64,000 nucleotides of DNA, taken from Moniliella sp. 'wahieum'. Taxonomy: Eukaryota > Basidiomycota > Moniliellomycetes > Moniliellales > Moniliellaceae. Position 1 is the stretch's first letter; each line of letters starts with the position of its first letter. The notes beneath the pieces were generated by a model. That model saw only the letters and a list, made by a program, of their open reading frames with translations. It ran no database searches and was not told the DNA's origin. Location: positions 124,001 to 188,000 of the forward strand of contig RSEE01000092.1 in the NCBI GenBank assembly GCA_003971905.1, in the 5' to 3' direction. Of the stretch, positions 1-12,300 are shown in pieces. Position numbers and translations under genes: made by a program.

Positions 1-70
1 GTGTCGCTGCTTTCCACGCGCCCCGCCCCGCCGCCGATAAGCAGCGAGGCGGAGCACGTCCCCCTGCTGC

Positions 71-78
71 TGACGTCA
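71..78. promoter_or_regulatory. CRE/ATF-type palindrome upstream of Rab5
   Basis: A perfect TGACGTCA octamer lies about 140 bp upstream of the Rab5 start codon. This is the consensus for CREB/ATF bZIP factors. Its use as a promoter element here is inferred only from position and perfect match. Confidence 0.4.
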
Positions 79-218
79 GCCACAGGGCACCGCGCCCGTG
101 TGGAGCGCGCCGCCCTTCTCGCTCCTGCCGTGGCTCTCACGCCCGCCGAGGCCATCGACATCGCATACCCCGCGCCCGCCCCCTCCGCCCACCGCGCCCT
201 ACCCCGCCCCCCCCCCCC

Positions 219-923
219 ATGGCCGCCCCGCAGACATTCCAGTTCAAGCTCGTCCTCCTAGGCGAGTCCGCCGTGGGCAAGAGCTCCCTCGTCATGCGCT
301 TCGTCAAGGACCAGTTCGACGACTACCGCGAGTCCACCATCGGCGCTGCCTTCCTCACCCAGTCCATCCGCCTCGACCCCGCCACCATTGTCAAGTTCGA
401 GATCTGGGACACGGCCGGCCAGGAACGATACAAGTCCTTGGCCCCCATGTACTACCGCAACGCCAACTGTGCGGTCGTCGTGTACGACGTCACCCAGCCG
501 GTACGTGCGCTGTCTCCCCCTGCCCTTGTTCGCTTCTCCGCTTCTCCGCTTGCTCCTCTGCTCACCTGCCTTCCTGCCTTCCTCCCGCCCAGTCGTCCCT
601 CGCCAAGGCCAAGGAGTGGATCGCCGAGCTGCACCGCCAGGCCGACCCCAACATTGTCATTGCATTGGCCGGCAACAAAGCGGATCTGGCCACCGACGCC
701 AAGGCAGTGCCCACCGAGGAGGCCGAGGCATATGCTGCGCAAGAAGGTCTGCTCTTCATTGAGACCTCGGCCAAATCGGGCCTGCATGTCACCGAGCTCT
801 TCCGTCTCATCGCCGAGAAGCTCCCTCGTACCCCCCTTCCTCGGCTAGTAAGCCTGCTCAGACCAGGGGCGGCGTGGATCTCAGGGAGGCGCCCAGACCG
901 ACTCGGACGCATGCAACTGCTAA
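219..923 (+). CDS. VPS21: Rab5-family small GTPase (Vps21/Ypt5 type)
   Basis: Rab5 GTPase controlling early-endosome tethering and fusion and vacuolar sorting. Exon 1 (219-500) carries the P-loop GESAVGKS at residues 15-22, the switch I threonine in RESTIGAAF and the switch II motif WDTAGQE at about 63-69. A GTACGT-AG intron covers 501-592. Exon 2 (593-923) carries the guanine-binding GNKAD and ETSAKSG motifs. The frame then breaks in a six-C run near 830-835 and again in a CCC run near 891-893. Allowing one missing C at each gives a tail reading [14 protein letters not shown] and ending in DACNC followed by TAA at 921-923. That is the CXC geranylgeranylation signal expected of Rab5, about 200 residues in total. 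The start is the ATG of [10 protein letters not shown]. Family assignment is secure; the two frame breaks are probably sequence errors. Confidence 0.93.
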
Positions 924-1045
924 CCGCACCTGTCTCTCCTGGACCTTTTCTCGCCCCCCTTTCGGCCCCCCTCCACTCCTTCGCCTGTCCCCTCTCCCCC
1001 CCTCCTTTCCCTCTCTCTCTCCTCCTCTCTCTCTCTCTCTCTCCT

Positions 1046-1100
<55 letters not shown>

Positions 1101-1706
1101 CTCTCTCACTCTTCGCCCCCCCCCCCTCCCCACTCCCTTATCCCGCTTGGCTTTTGACCAACACCCCATACTCGTCCTCCTGTCTCTACCTCTTTGGCTG
1201 CGTCCCGGCCGATCATGATGTTTACCCTCTGTCCCTCTGTCTGATTCATACTTTGCCCCATTTTCTTTTATTCTCTGCTGTTCCACTTCTCCTTTCCCCG
1301 CAGGACCCCTCTGTCCGCATGCAGCGCCCCCGTCCTGCCCTATTCTCTCCTGCATGAGCCTCACTGGGCAGATCGTGATGCCCCGCGGCACTTGCGGCGA
1401 TGGACGTGGGCGTCTCCTGGAAGCAGGAAAGGCCTGGATCTGCCAGACCTTCTTGCCATTCTCCCATATGCAGTGAGGTGATACGCCACACCCCCACATA
1501 CACCCAGTTGCGGTGGCCACGCTCCCCCCCCCCGGACTATCCGGTGTTTTATTGGTGTAGCCAGCTAGCAGCCGTACAAGTCTCTTGAAATGATACAGCA
1601 GCAATCCCAATTCCAAGCGATGAAAATTGCAACCTGAACCACAGTGTCTGCGCTGTGCCCCCGTTCCACCAGCTACACCAACACCATCCGCGTCGCCGCC
1701 GCGCCT
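924..1706. other. Intergenic region with CT microsatellite
   Basis: Spacer between the Rab5 stop and the next gene. It contains a long pyrimidine tract with a CT dinucleotide run near 1012-1095. Open frames across it are made only of Leu/Ser/Pro low-complexity sequence and look non-coding. Confidence 0.6.
1012..1095. repeat. (CT)n microsatellite
   Basis: Near-perfect CT dinucleotide tract, interrupted by a few CCT units, just 3' of the Rab5 gene. Confidence 0.85.
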
Positions 1707-4700
1707 ATGCTGACCTTGCCTCGTGCGCTCGGCTATGGGGTTGCGGCACGAGCCAGGTGTCGGTGCATGCGAGTAGGTGGGCCTAGGTACAGGGCATGGG
1801 GACTGGTTCCGTATCCGCTGCGCCGCCTCTCCAGCGACGCAGATGGCCGGGACGACCCCCTTTCTTTAACCCCGATTGGCGATGACGACGATATTCTGTA
1901 CCTGCGTTGGCACCAGGTTCGAACACCGCCGTCGTCTCGCCCGCTCAAGCTACTGCCCATGCACTTCTCAATCCTTCCCCACGGACGGACCCTCTCCCGG
2001 ACAAGCCCGAGCCTAGGATAGAGGACGTCCTTCCCCCCCGCCTGGTCAGCGCTTCCTCCCTGAGGATCCCTTGGGGGATCCAGCATTTGGGCTGCAGCCC
2101 TGGTTGGTCCCGGCGTACCTGAGGCATCTGCTCCCAAAAGAGAAGGAGACTGCGCAGGAAGAAGCGCCAGCTGAACCCTCCAACCCAACGTCGGATGAAC
2201 CAAGACTGGACCAACCAAGAACGTTGGCTGATCCTACAGCTCAGCTGCAGCAGAACATCAGTTTCCTTCAGCAGCACGGCTACGTTCCTTCTGCATCAGC
2301 ATTGGACGGTGCGACGGCTAACGCGTTACCTGCCAAATCGGATGCGCAGACGGTGGCGCAGCTCCTTCGGTCCTTGTATGCCAATAGGAAAATGGGCGAG
2401 ATGCTGAAACAAGTGTCTAGCAAGCGCTATGCCAACGGTACGTGTGTTGTGTCTCTTTGCCGCACTAGGCCCTCCTAACTTATCTCTGCGCTAGACTTGC
2501 GCACGTTTGACTCGCCCCGCCCGCAAATGCTCGACTATGAGGTGGATGTTGGCTACACCGACTCGGACATGTGGGATGATTTGACCCCTTTGTTGGTTCG
2601 CGGGGAGAGCATCTCCGTCCCCCTTCCTCAGCGTCCGATGGGAGAACCGGGGGCGACCAATGGGCTCGGAGCTCAGGTCGACCTGCGCGGAAACTGACTG
2701 CTTCTGTGGATCGTGGGACGCCATCTTCCTCCGGCCTGGATGAATCCGAGGTGCGAGCGCCATTTGCTCTGGCGCAACAGGAGGTGTCGGATGTGCTGTC
2801 CGAGTCCGAGGAGGCAAGACGGCTCTACGACCCTCGTCTGGGCGGGCAAGAGTATCGTCCTGGCGCGCACAAGCCCAAGACAGCACCGCAAGCCCGGGCC
2901 GAGCTGCGCGCGTACATTTCCCATTTGATCCAGTGGCTGCTCACCACCACCCCGGCCCCCTACACTGTGGCGGAACTCAATGTGATTCTCGAACTGGGGC
3001 GCACACTCCGAGCGCAAACAGGCACGTGTCTCGGTCTCAAGGCCAGCTCGCTGTTCCACCATGCATGTGTGTCTTCCTCTCTTCCCGAACTGGGGCTTAA
3101 GGCGATTCTCGATCGCGTCCATACGGGTATCGATTATTCCCTACCGATTTGCCACATGCTCATGATGGGCCTGTACGATAAGATGTCAGCTCCGCTGCCC
3201 ACCTTACTTGTCTCGCTCTTCTTTGACCCGGTTCCGCAAACGCCGGGGGACCATCGCATCAAATGGCCAGCGTTTGCTCAGGCTCAACTCCGCGCTGCCC
3301 ACCCACCTTTGCCGCATGCAGTGGGAAAGACAAAGACGCCCGTTGCCGTGCTCGCGCCGTGTACCGTGTTGCGCGGTTCCAGCTCTGGCTGCGCATGCGG
3401 CTCTTGGTCCTCGTCAGTTCCTTGGCTACGGGACGCGTGATGGACGGGATGCTCTTGGCCTGCGTCGTGGGGGCAGCAATGCGCTTTCTGCACTTGGAGC
3501 CCTTGGTGTCAAGTCAAGGGATGAGTCGGTGCTGGACCCGGATTTGCTCCAGAGCCTGGACGAGACGTTCACTTTACTTGTTACCTCGTTGGAGGGGGGC
3601 GCACGCTGCACACAGTCCTCTCGGTCAGCTGCGCAAATCAAAAGCCTACGAGACGAAAAAGGTCAAGTCCTCGATCCTAATCTTGTCTTTTTCAATATGC
3701 ACGCCAAGCCGTATGGGGTGGAATGGGTTCGTGATGCAGCACGCTACTATGCGCTTCGTCGTGCTCCTTTCTTGTCCGCGGGGGAGGGGGGGAGGAGTGA
3801 TGTTGATAACCCACCGTTTCTTTCCCCATAACGGTCCGGCCGTCAGCACGACCCTGACGGCCTGCTTCAACATCTTCCTTCGCTCCAAACCAGCCTTTCA
3901 GGCCGCCAAGGAGATTCGCGCCCTCTTCACTCAGATGGGTCTGCTCGACGCCAGCCACCGTGAGGAGGACCGAATGAGACGGAGCACTACCTCTGTCTCC
4001 GTTGAGCCCGACACAACCAAGGTGACACCCCAACGTTCCAAACCATCTAGGCGCTTCGACAGCACCAAGTCCCGCACATCTACCAAGGACGCTAGGAAAG
4101 CCACGAAGGCCAAGGAGTCGCAGGAGCCCAAAGAATTCAAGGAACCCAGGAAGCCCAAGACGCCCAAGGAGTCCAAGAAGTTTAAGACGCCCAAGGAGCC
4201 GAAGACGCCTAAGAAGCCCAAAGAGCCCAAGGAGCCCAAAGAGCCCAAGGAGCCCAAAGAGCCCAAGGAGCCCAAAGAGCCCAAGGAGCCCAAGACGCCT
4301 AGGAAGCGTTTGACGCCCAAACACACTGAGCCGGCCATTCCCGCCAAATCGCTCAAGACACCCACGCCGTCCGAGACCTCCGCTGCGTCTCACGAACCCA
4401 CTGACAAGCCCGAGCTCAGCAGCAAGTCTGAAACTACCAGTCCTCTCCCACCCGCCCCCACATCGAAGCCCAAAAGCAAACCCAAGCCACCAGCCCATTC
4501 CACTCCACCCGCATATCCAAGGCCACCGCTAAATCCAAGTCGAGGAAATCTCAGACCCCAACTGCACTAGCACCTGCATCCAACCAACGCCCTGTTCCAA
4601 CGGAACAGTCCTCTCTCACCTCTGCATCTGAACCTACTCCTTCCCCCTCTCCCGCTCCTCTCCCTCCCCGTCTTCTTCCTCCTCTCTCTCGCCCTTTGCA

Positions 4701-4837
4701 CCATCGGCCAAACAGCTAGTCAAGGCCGAGTGCAACCGCCGGCTCGTCGGCCACGTGGACGGCCGCGCAAGAACCCGTTGCCAGTGCCCGAGCCTGAAGT
4801 GCCCATCATGTTTGTCCCGTTCCGCCGACAGAGGTGA
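1707..4837 (+). CDS. Mitochondrial PPR-like protein with K-P-E repeat and AT-hook
   Basis: Not assigned to a named family. The first ATG (1707) opens an Arg-rich, acid-free leader ending in RRLSS before an acidic stretch, as in a mitochondrial presequence. An intron at 2438-2494 (GTACGT donor, CTAAC branch-like site, CTAG acceptor) joins cleanly in phase. The central part is helical; a segment around 3680-3760 (NLVFFNMHAK, then ARYYAL) resembles pentatricopeptide repeat spacing, and 3835-3950 reads as another helical pair. From about 4080 the protein becomes a Lys/Pro/Glu repeat with KEP units. It ends, after one frame change, in an AT-hook core RPRGRPRK and a short tail stopping at 4835-4837. 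Several one-base frame changes interrupt the body (near 2690, 3290, 3780, 4570). The AT-hook suggests nucleic-acid binding, so a role in organelle gene expression is plausible, but two adjacent genes cannot be excluded. Confidence 0.5.
4080..4300 (+). repeat. In-frame Lys-Pro-Lys-Glu repeat region
   Basis: Degenerate 9-18 bp units such as CCCAAGGAGCCCAAAGAG encode repeated KEP or KTP steps. The array is almost perfect between about 4215 and 4290. It forms the linker between the helical body and the C-terminal AT-hook of the preceding gene. Confidence 0.8.
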
Positions 4838-5202
4838 GCGTGCGCAGCCACCCGCGTCAGCGGCGCAAGGTCAAGTCGCCGGTACTGGACATTACACTGG
4901 ACTAGTACTGGCATCCAATGGGTCCAAGCGGTCCCCGGTCGCCGGTCGCCAGTCGCGTCCAGCGACGGGACACCCCAGTGGTCTACTGGAAAGCGTGTGG
5001 GACAAGAACAGATTTAAGAGGAAGCGCATGGCGCATGACGCATGGCGCATGACGCGTGATGTGCAGGATGCATTGCATGACGCCGGACAAAAATATGCAT
5101 TTCTTTGCCCAGTCCGCCGTGCTGCGCCAGGCTGCTTGGTTGTAGGCTTTGTTGGGCGTGGGTCGGTATCTGTTCCGGTCTGTCCACCTTGCACGTGAAG
5201 TA
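4838..5202. other. Intergenic, convergent gene ends
   Basis: Spacer between two convergent genes. It holds a short direct repeat of GGCGCATGACGCAT-like units near 5028-5055. No gene is recognised. Confidence 0.5.
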
Positions 5203-5788
5203 TTAAGCCAGCTTGGCGAACAGCTTTGGCGCGGTGCACTCAGCTGCGCAGTGCGTCAAGTGGACTGCAGAAAGGACATGTCAGTTGGGCCGTGGATGGA
5301 GATGCAGGAGATACGCGGGAGAGATACGCACAGCTGGAGGGAAGATAGATGGGCAAGATGGCGAGCAAAGGGGGGAAAGGGAAGGGTGGGGGGTACGAAG
5401 CGCAAGAAAGCAAAAGGTTAGTACGTCAGGAACTGGGCTGAAATCAAAAAGAGAGGAGGGAAGGGCAAGGGAAAAAAGGGAAATGAGGTCACGTACAACT
5501 CCTCAATGCAGTCCTCGCCCTCGAACAGAAGCTTGCCAGCCTCGACACGGGTTTGGCATTCGTCAAAGTGGTGCTTGGCCGAGCTGCATTCCTTCTCCTC
5601 GCACGCAGCGTAGATCTCCTCGCGCGGGTCGACCGGCTCGTCGTCCTCCTCCTCTTCCTCCTCCTCACTCGCTTCCTCTTCCTCGCCTCCTCTTCCTCGG
5701 CGTGGAGGGTGGGGAAGAAGGAGGAGACGAAGCTGGTGACCGTGCCGAACACGCTGGGCTCCGACTCGCCAAAGGTAGTGAGAGACAT
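5203..5788 (-). CDS. QCR6: Cytochrome bc1 complex hinge protein (subunit 6)
   Basis: Acidic hinge subunit of mitochondrial complex III that helps cytochrome c dock on cytochrome c1. Reading on the minus strand from the ATG at 5788-5786, the N-terminus MSLTTFGESEPS precedes a long Glu/Asp tract. The conserved core follows with CSSAKHHFDECQ and GEDCIEEL; the paired cysteines are those that form the hinge disulfides in this family. A GTACGT donor near 5493 is followed by a CTGCAG acceptor at 5270-5265. The last exon (5264-5203) then reads FHLTHC and ends APKLFAKLA before TAA. The acidic tract carries a one-base frame change, and the splice phase is off by one base, both compatible with missing bases. 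The identity rests on the cysteine spacing and the APKLFAKL terminus. Confidence 0.85.
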
Positions 5789-6372
5789 GGTCAGGGTGGT
5801 AGGGGCGGGAACACGCGCAGCCCACCAGCCGGCCACCCGGAAGCCCCCCAGCCTCTTCTGCCCAGCTGCCGGGGAGCCCATTTGTAAGCGCCCCGTTCCG
5901 CCCGCTGCGGCGGACTTTGCTTGTGAATCGCCAAAGGCAAGGTGCAATTTGAAATTGGCCCGGAGCGCAGCGTGTGCACGTGTGGCTCAAATTGTGAAAT
6001 TGTAAACGTGTGGACGTTTGAACATTTCATCGCCTCCTGTCTGTCGGCGGCCAGCATGCCACATGTCAGGCATGCCCAGCTGCACGGCTGCCACCGCCGT
6101 CCCCGTCCGCTCCTCCGCCGTCGCTCGCCACACGCTCGCCATTCCCCATCTCCATCCCCATCTCCATCCCCATCTCCATCCCCATCTCCATCTCCATCCC
6201 CATCCCCTCCACCCGCGCTCATCCCTCCCGCCTCATGGCTCTCTGAACCCTCCCGCCTCCCCCCGCCTCGTCTCGCTTCCCGTGCCCATTGCCCCAGTAC
6301 GCACGCCTCCTGCCACTCCCTTGTATGCGCAGCCCCCCGTCTGCCTTGCCTAACGCACCCCCCTCCGCGCAG
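5789..6372. other. Shared divergent promoter region QCR6/TSC2
   Basis: About 580 bp lie between the divergent starts of QCR6 and the tuberin gene. It contains a CCATCT/CCATCC hexamer array (6144-6212) and pyrimidine-rich sequence, but no convincing gene. Confidence 0.5.
6144..6212. repeat. CCATCTCCATCC microsatellite
   Basis: Hexanucleotide array alternating CCATCT and CCATCC, located in the divergent promoter between QCR6 and TSC2. Confidence 0.85.
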
Positions 6373-9300
6373 ATGTCCGACCCTTCCCGCTCTCGTTCCA
6401 AACCCCCCCTCTCCCCGCGATTCAGCTCCAAAAGTTCGAGCCGTGGAGATGGTTTGGATGGTCCCGCGGAGGCCCGTCCTGGACCGCATCTGCATCCGCA
6501 TCCGCAGCCGCCGCCTCTTCCTCCTCCAGCGCCGCCCCCATTTCTGACCCTGCGTCTTCCCCGTCCGCTACGGCCGTGGCCAGCGAGGCAGCCTCTGCGT
6601 CCGAGCCCGTCCTCGCTCTGTTGGGCTTGCCCGAATGGTACCTGTCTTTGCTCGGCGCTTCCTCGGCCCAGGTTGCTAAGCTCGTACCCCAGTCAGACCA
6701 GGCCGCGCACAGCCTCTTGGCCCAAGTGTCTGCTCTGATAGGCGAGGAACCATTATCCTCGCCTCAGGCCAACACGGTGTCTAACATTCTCCTCGCTCTA
6801 TTGGTCCGCATAAACCAGTCGCTCATCCTCGAGACACGCGAAAATGTTCCTGCCTCTAGTGAGACCCAAGTCCCAGATCCTCCCACGCTTCCATTCGCAT
6901 TGTCGGACGTGTTTGAATTGGCACGGGCCTTGCTCCAGGGTGGCAGGACACCTCGTGACCCTCAGGTCCACTGAGCGCGGGTTCTACCTCGTCCTTGCCA
7001 ATGTCAGTTCCTTGGCTGCTACAGAGATCCTCATGTCCAGTATCAAGCTTAACGATGCTCGTCTTGCCATTTCTTCCACCCCAACCGTTCCTTCCTCCGC
7101 CCCCTTATCCTCGCTAAACCACCCCCTCTCACCCCCTCGCTCTCATCTCCCGAGAGGCGATCGTTCTATCTCCTTGTCCTCGCTTTACTCCCTCTCCCCC
7201 CTTCCATCACTACGGCAGGGCCAGTGCAAAAGGGGCCAGCACAGACATCCATTTCTGATGCCGAGCGTGTTTCAGATCCTCGTGCGCCCCATTTCTGTAT
7301 CCTCAACGCCCCTCTCTCCATCTTCCACCCAAGTGGACGCACTCCCACCAAGTACGGACGAACTGATCCCCCGGCCTGTGGTGCGCTCGTCCAAGTGCGT
7401 GCCACTTTGGTACTCACACGAGAAGGGAGGGACATCCTTCCGTTCCCAGAGTTACTCCAAACGGTGCACAGCCTCTTCATTGAGTCGTCTACAAACTTAT
7501 TTCGGGTGAGGGATGGTATGGAGACCTTGTCAGACACCGAACCTCCTTTGCACCATGACTTGCGGTACGACCCCATGTTGCAAGAAGAGCGAACATTTTC
7601 CTCGCTTATTGAGCTGTTTTTCTTCTGTCGTCGAGTTTAACTTCGCCAAGGTGCCGTTGGTGGCCGTCCAAGACATGTTGATGGCCATTTGTGCCGTTTC
7701 CAATCCTCAACGGTGTCCCCTTGCTCCACGTGAGTCCCTGCAAGGTATTGATCCGACCTCCCAGTCTCTGCCCCGGATGCCGCCCCGGTGAAGTCTCCTC
7801 TGTCCAATCCACTGTCCGAAAGGAGCGTAGTTCATGGAGCACCTTCCCTCATTCGGGTACGGGGAGCAGCCCTCGTCCCGGGCCCTCCTCCCTCTGCACC
7901 CGCTGTTGGCTCCCCTGGAACGCCCGCAGTGGCACTCCGCAAACGGAGTTCTAACATCTTTCAGCCCGCCCCCGTTGTAGCGCCGCTTCCGCACAATCAC
8001 CCCCAGGTTCTTTGAGTAACGCTGCCGCTGTCTCGCCCCCAACAGGCCCTACAACGCACCCACTCGCTATGTTCCCTAGGGAGCTACATCTTATCCTGTC
8101 ACTCTTCGAGATGGTTATTTCTTTCGGTATCTTTCCTCCTCCGACGTTGGCGCCGCTGTCCGTTTGTCTCTCCCGCATCTTGGGCGTGACCAGCTGGGTT
8201 TAGTCGATGACTCCTCCTTGTCCGCCAGGGTATATGCGATGGAAGATAAGCTGCTGTCTTCCTTCTATGGTAACTTAACTCTTCGTGCGGTGGTGGATCG
8301 ATTGGCGGGTATGACTTGTCTCTGTAGAGGAGCCCCTCTTGGAGCTTTCACTTGTTGTCGGCGGCCTTCGGTCATGATTCATGCGGCACGGTACGTGGAC
8401 AGCACATGCAAACCTCTACCATATCAGTCCCTTCGTCCCGGTCGTCTTCTGCTCAACGCGGACTGCCGGTCCTGTTAAGTTTACACATCCTCTCTCCTGC
8501 TCTCAAGACGTTGGCCTCATTGGGCGACGAATGGTGGATATGGAGATGATCTCGTTTACCGTTCTATCTTGCCTGTCGAAGCGGCAGGACCGGACGTGGG
8601 ACAACAAATGCCCCATGGTACGTGCAGGGTGCAGGCCGAATTGCAATGCCTCACTCCCACCACATGGTCCGATTGGGACATTGTCTTGACGCTCTTCCTC
8701 TCACCAACAAGCGGGCTCAGTCCCTGCGCAGTCCTATCAGTTGGCCACATCGACCGGCAACCCCACCGGTACGCCTGTATTAGGGGCGCTTGGAACAACC
8801 TCCCAACAGACCAAGTGGCTCGCCCCTAAACTCCAAGCCGATCGCGAACACCCTGTGGTGGAGGCGTTCCTGCTCTTGGTCAGCGAGTGCCGGTTTTCGA
8901 CGGATTACTTCCATTTTCCACCTTGCTCCTTCACCCCTTCCGCCCGCCGCTGTGACGGGGAGCGTACCCCAAACAGGGATGAAATACGTTATCCCCTGGT
9001 CTCAAGGCTGGGCTGATTTGCTCCTCCAACTCCTCTGGTCCTTCCCCGATGACGATGCAGAGCGAATGGTGCGGTATTATTACGAGCACAAGCTGGTCCT
9101 ACCTTGTTTCCCGCAGTGGATTCACAATTGGAACGCGCTCGTCTCGGCCTGCTCTACCGCATCGGTCCCTCCCCCCGTCCATTTGGTTCGGTACCAGCGC
9201 CCAAAGCACGCGCCTTGTTAATCGAGCTTCTCTTTGACCGAGTCTACCCCCCATTGCCGACTTGATCGAGTTTCACGTCCCCCTCATGACAGAAGTCATC

Positions 9301-12300
9301 CTGCCGTTGGCCGAAGAGGTTCTCCTCGGCACGCCAGACGACGTGCTCGTCCCTAAGGTGTTTGGAAACGCTCGCTTCATCGGGAAGCTTGATGGCAAGT
9401 CTGGCTGGCAAGCCTTCTGCCCCCTCTTCCGTACAAGCTCCAGGCACCCTCACTTCGTCTGAACCTCTCCCAATATGGAAGGGAACCCGATCAATCGTCC
9501 GCGGGAGACCGATCGGCCAGACTCCTCGAGGTACCGAACGAGGCAGAGCGCGTTTTCACTTCCATTCGCCTCTTACTCAACAAGGTGGTGCGCCAAGCCA
9601 AGGGGCCGAAAGAAGGGCGGTACGTCTTCTGTCTCCACTCCAACAACCGGGCTGAAGTGCCTGTCACGGTTCATGCAGTTTCGACCTTGATTGCGATCTT
9701 TCATCGCATCGCATTCACGGCGCAGTGGGAACCGTCTGCACCCCTCAGTGCGGCCGATCGGGATGGTGGTTTAGGCCTGGGGACGGACCAAGCGTTGGCA
9801 GCTCGCAAGTGTGCAATTCCTCTCTTTCGGGACATTGTCGAATCATTTCGCCCGCCCCCGTGTCGGCCGGGGCGAATGCCAACTCCAACGCCAACGCCCA
9901 ATGGGGGAAGACGCCATTGGAGCCCCGGTTGGTCGCTCTGCAGTGGGCCTTGCGTTTGCGTGCCGACAGCCAACACCGTCTGCATGATCCAGGACATTGA
10001 CGAGTTTATTGAGCCACATGCCCAGCTCATTGGCCGTGACCACACGGTGCACATTGACCTGACGACCCGGCTCCTCGAGTAGGCCGGACATCCGAGCGGG
10101 GATGGGAAGATGCACCCTCCAGTGTTGGCGGGACGAGCCGTGGTCGTTCGCCCGCACAGAGTCTTCTACCCGCCCGCACACGAGGGGTCTCGCGTCCGCG
10201 TCAAGCCCACGTCCGACTTGATCGGGAACGTACCCGCCTGCACTGGCATCTGCCCCAGCGAATTCACTTTGAGCTTCCGCCGCAATGGCACGTTCAGAGG
10301 TGGTCAAGACCAACTGCCCGATCCGCGCTCGGTAGACACGATGGCCGAGGATCGGGAGAAGACCATTTCTGACGGTGGGGGGCAGGCACTGCCGGTGAGT
10401 GAATTGTTGGCTGCTATCTCTTGATCTTGCAGGCGGAGGAGGACTGGGACTTGGTATCCTATGTCTTGGCTCATCTGCCGCACCAATTGACCAACTGCTA
10501 CCTCTTTTGCGGTCCGCGATGTGACCCAGAGCTTGCAGCGGCTCGGTACGTTGCTCGTCAGCCACCTCCCTCCGGAGAACAAGCTGGTGACGCAGGCCCA
10601 GCTTCCGTGGCAAGTCAAACGAGTCGATGTGACGGCGATTGGGTACGCTACGTGCAGGCACTGATTGGGTATCGAACCCTGTTTGCCCCGGCCCAGCGAG
10701 ACGAGATGGTATTGACCTTTGTCCATGGCCTTGGTCTTGCCGAGTCGGCGGCGTTGGCTTGTGCGCGTGGGCTCGCGCTCAGCGCTCTCCAACTTCCCCT
10801 GTCGTTTGCAGCTGTGCTGCCCACTGTTCTGGTAGCCTTGCAGCAGGCAGCAGGCAGCCTTGCCATGTCGGTCCACATTCTTGAGATCATGATCCTCATT
10901 GCCCATTCCCTGGGGCCTACCGCACGTTCAAGGAGGACGAGTACAAGCGCACCTTCTTGATCGCTTGCAGTTTTGCGCCGTCCCAGCCCACTGCCCTGGA
11001 GTCGGGCGCGTCGGCATCGTCACCTTCCGCAAGGGCGTTGACCCGGTATGTGGCGAGCCAAGCTCATTATGTCTTGACTCTGTTTTTCAATCGGGTCGAG
11101 CCCGCCGAACGGATCAAGTATGTCCCTTTTATCACAGACCGGCTACTGGCTACCAAGGCCAAGGAGGAAGAGACGATTGTCCTACTCGACTACATTACAC
11201 GAGCTACATTTGCCAATGCCCGTCCCTACCCAACGCGTTCCTTTATCAACACCACCTTGTTTGGTGCCCTGTCGGGACGGGAGCATCGGGCGGGCACAAG
11301 TGGGCAGCGGACAGGACAAGATGCGGCAGTGACCAAAACTTACATTTACCCTCACTCGACCATCACCATCTCGGCCTTGCAACGGAGGCGCTGGTGCGAG
11401 TCGTGATCCGTCGTCCGTCCGGCACCGAGGCGTTCCTTCTCAAGGTGGAGAACGAAGATTCGGATCCCGCCCTGCGCGACCCCGAGTTTCAGGACACACC
11501 CGAGCTGCTTCTCTGGCCAATCTGGGGGAGATCGGCCCATCTACCTCGCACCTTCCTTACCCTTCTCCGGAGTGGCCGCCGAGGGGAGGAGAAGGCGCGC
11601 ATCATTCGGCAGCAAGCCTAGATTGGAGGAACAGGGTGTGTTCTTCGTTCCAGAGAACAATTCGAGCCACCTGTTCATTCCTCCGTACCGGTCGCCCGGG
11701 GACAAAAAGTTGGCTCGAATCAAGGCGAAGGAGGGCGGTAAGGAAACTAGTTCGCGGTCCAAAGACAAAGAGGGCCACTTGCCCGCCTCGCCTTACGAGC
11801 CGCGTCCGGCTGGGGAGATCGACAACGTACGGGCGGTATTGAGGACGTGTTGGAGGCAGGGTCAAAGATGCCGAGTCACAACTGGTCTCTGTCAATTTAG
11901 TTTCTCATCGTGTTCTCGATCCGGCGTTTATTGAGCTAATCATGACGGCTACCCGATGTGGACGTGCAAAGTTGCCCGTGGCTGTGAGCGCGTCCAACTC
12001 GCTTGCCACATCTGCTCTCACTCGGCTGGACACGGCGCCCGTGTTGGACTCCAAGTCGATTGCCGTGCTCTTTGTTGGTTCTGGCCAGGCGACGCCAGAT
12101 GAGATCCTAAGCAACGTATGGCTCCACTGCTTATGCCCGCTTTGTTGCGCGCATGGGCAGCAAGTTGGTCAGTTGGACACGCCCGAAGCCAAACCCAAAA
12201 CACAGGCGGACTCAACGCTCACGACCATGGTCGGCACATGTACATGTGGGACGACGAGATGACCCAAGTCTTCTTCCATGTTCCAACCATGATGCCCAAC

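Noticed and set aside
98-1357. Long plus-strand open frame of 419 codons at the left edge
   Set aside because: It only partly overlaps true Rab5 codons (exon 2) and otherwise reads through the Rab5 intron and a CT microsatellite as Pro/Leu/Ser low complexity. The Rab5 exons explain the conserved part.
858-1616. Minus-strand open frame of 252 codons
   Set aside because: Its length comes from the GA complement of the CT microsatellite (Arg-Glu repeats); no domain is present.
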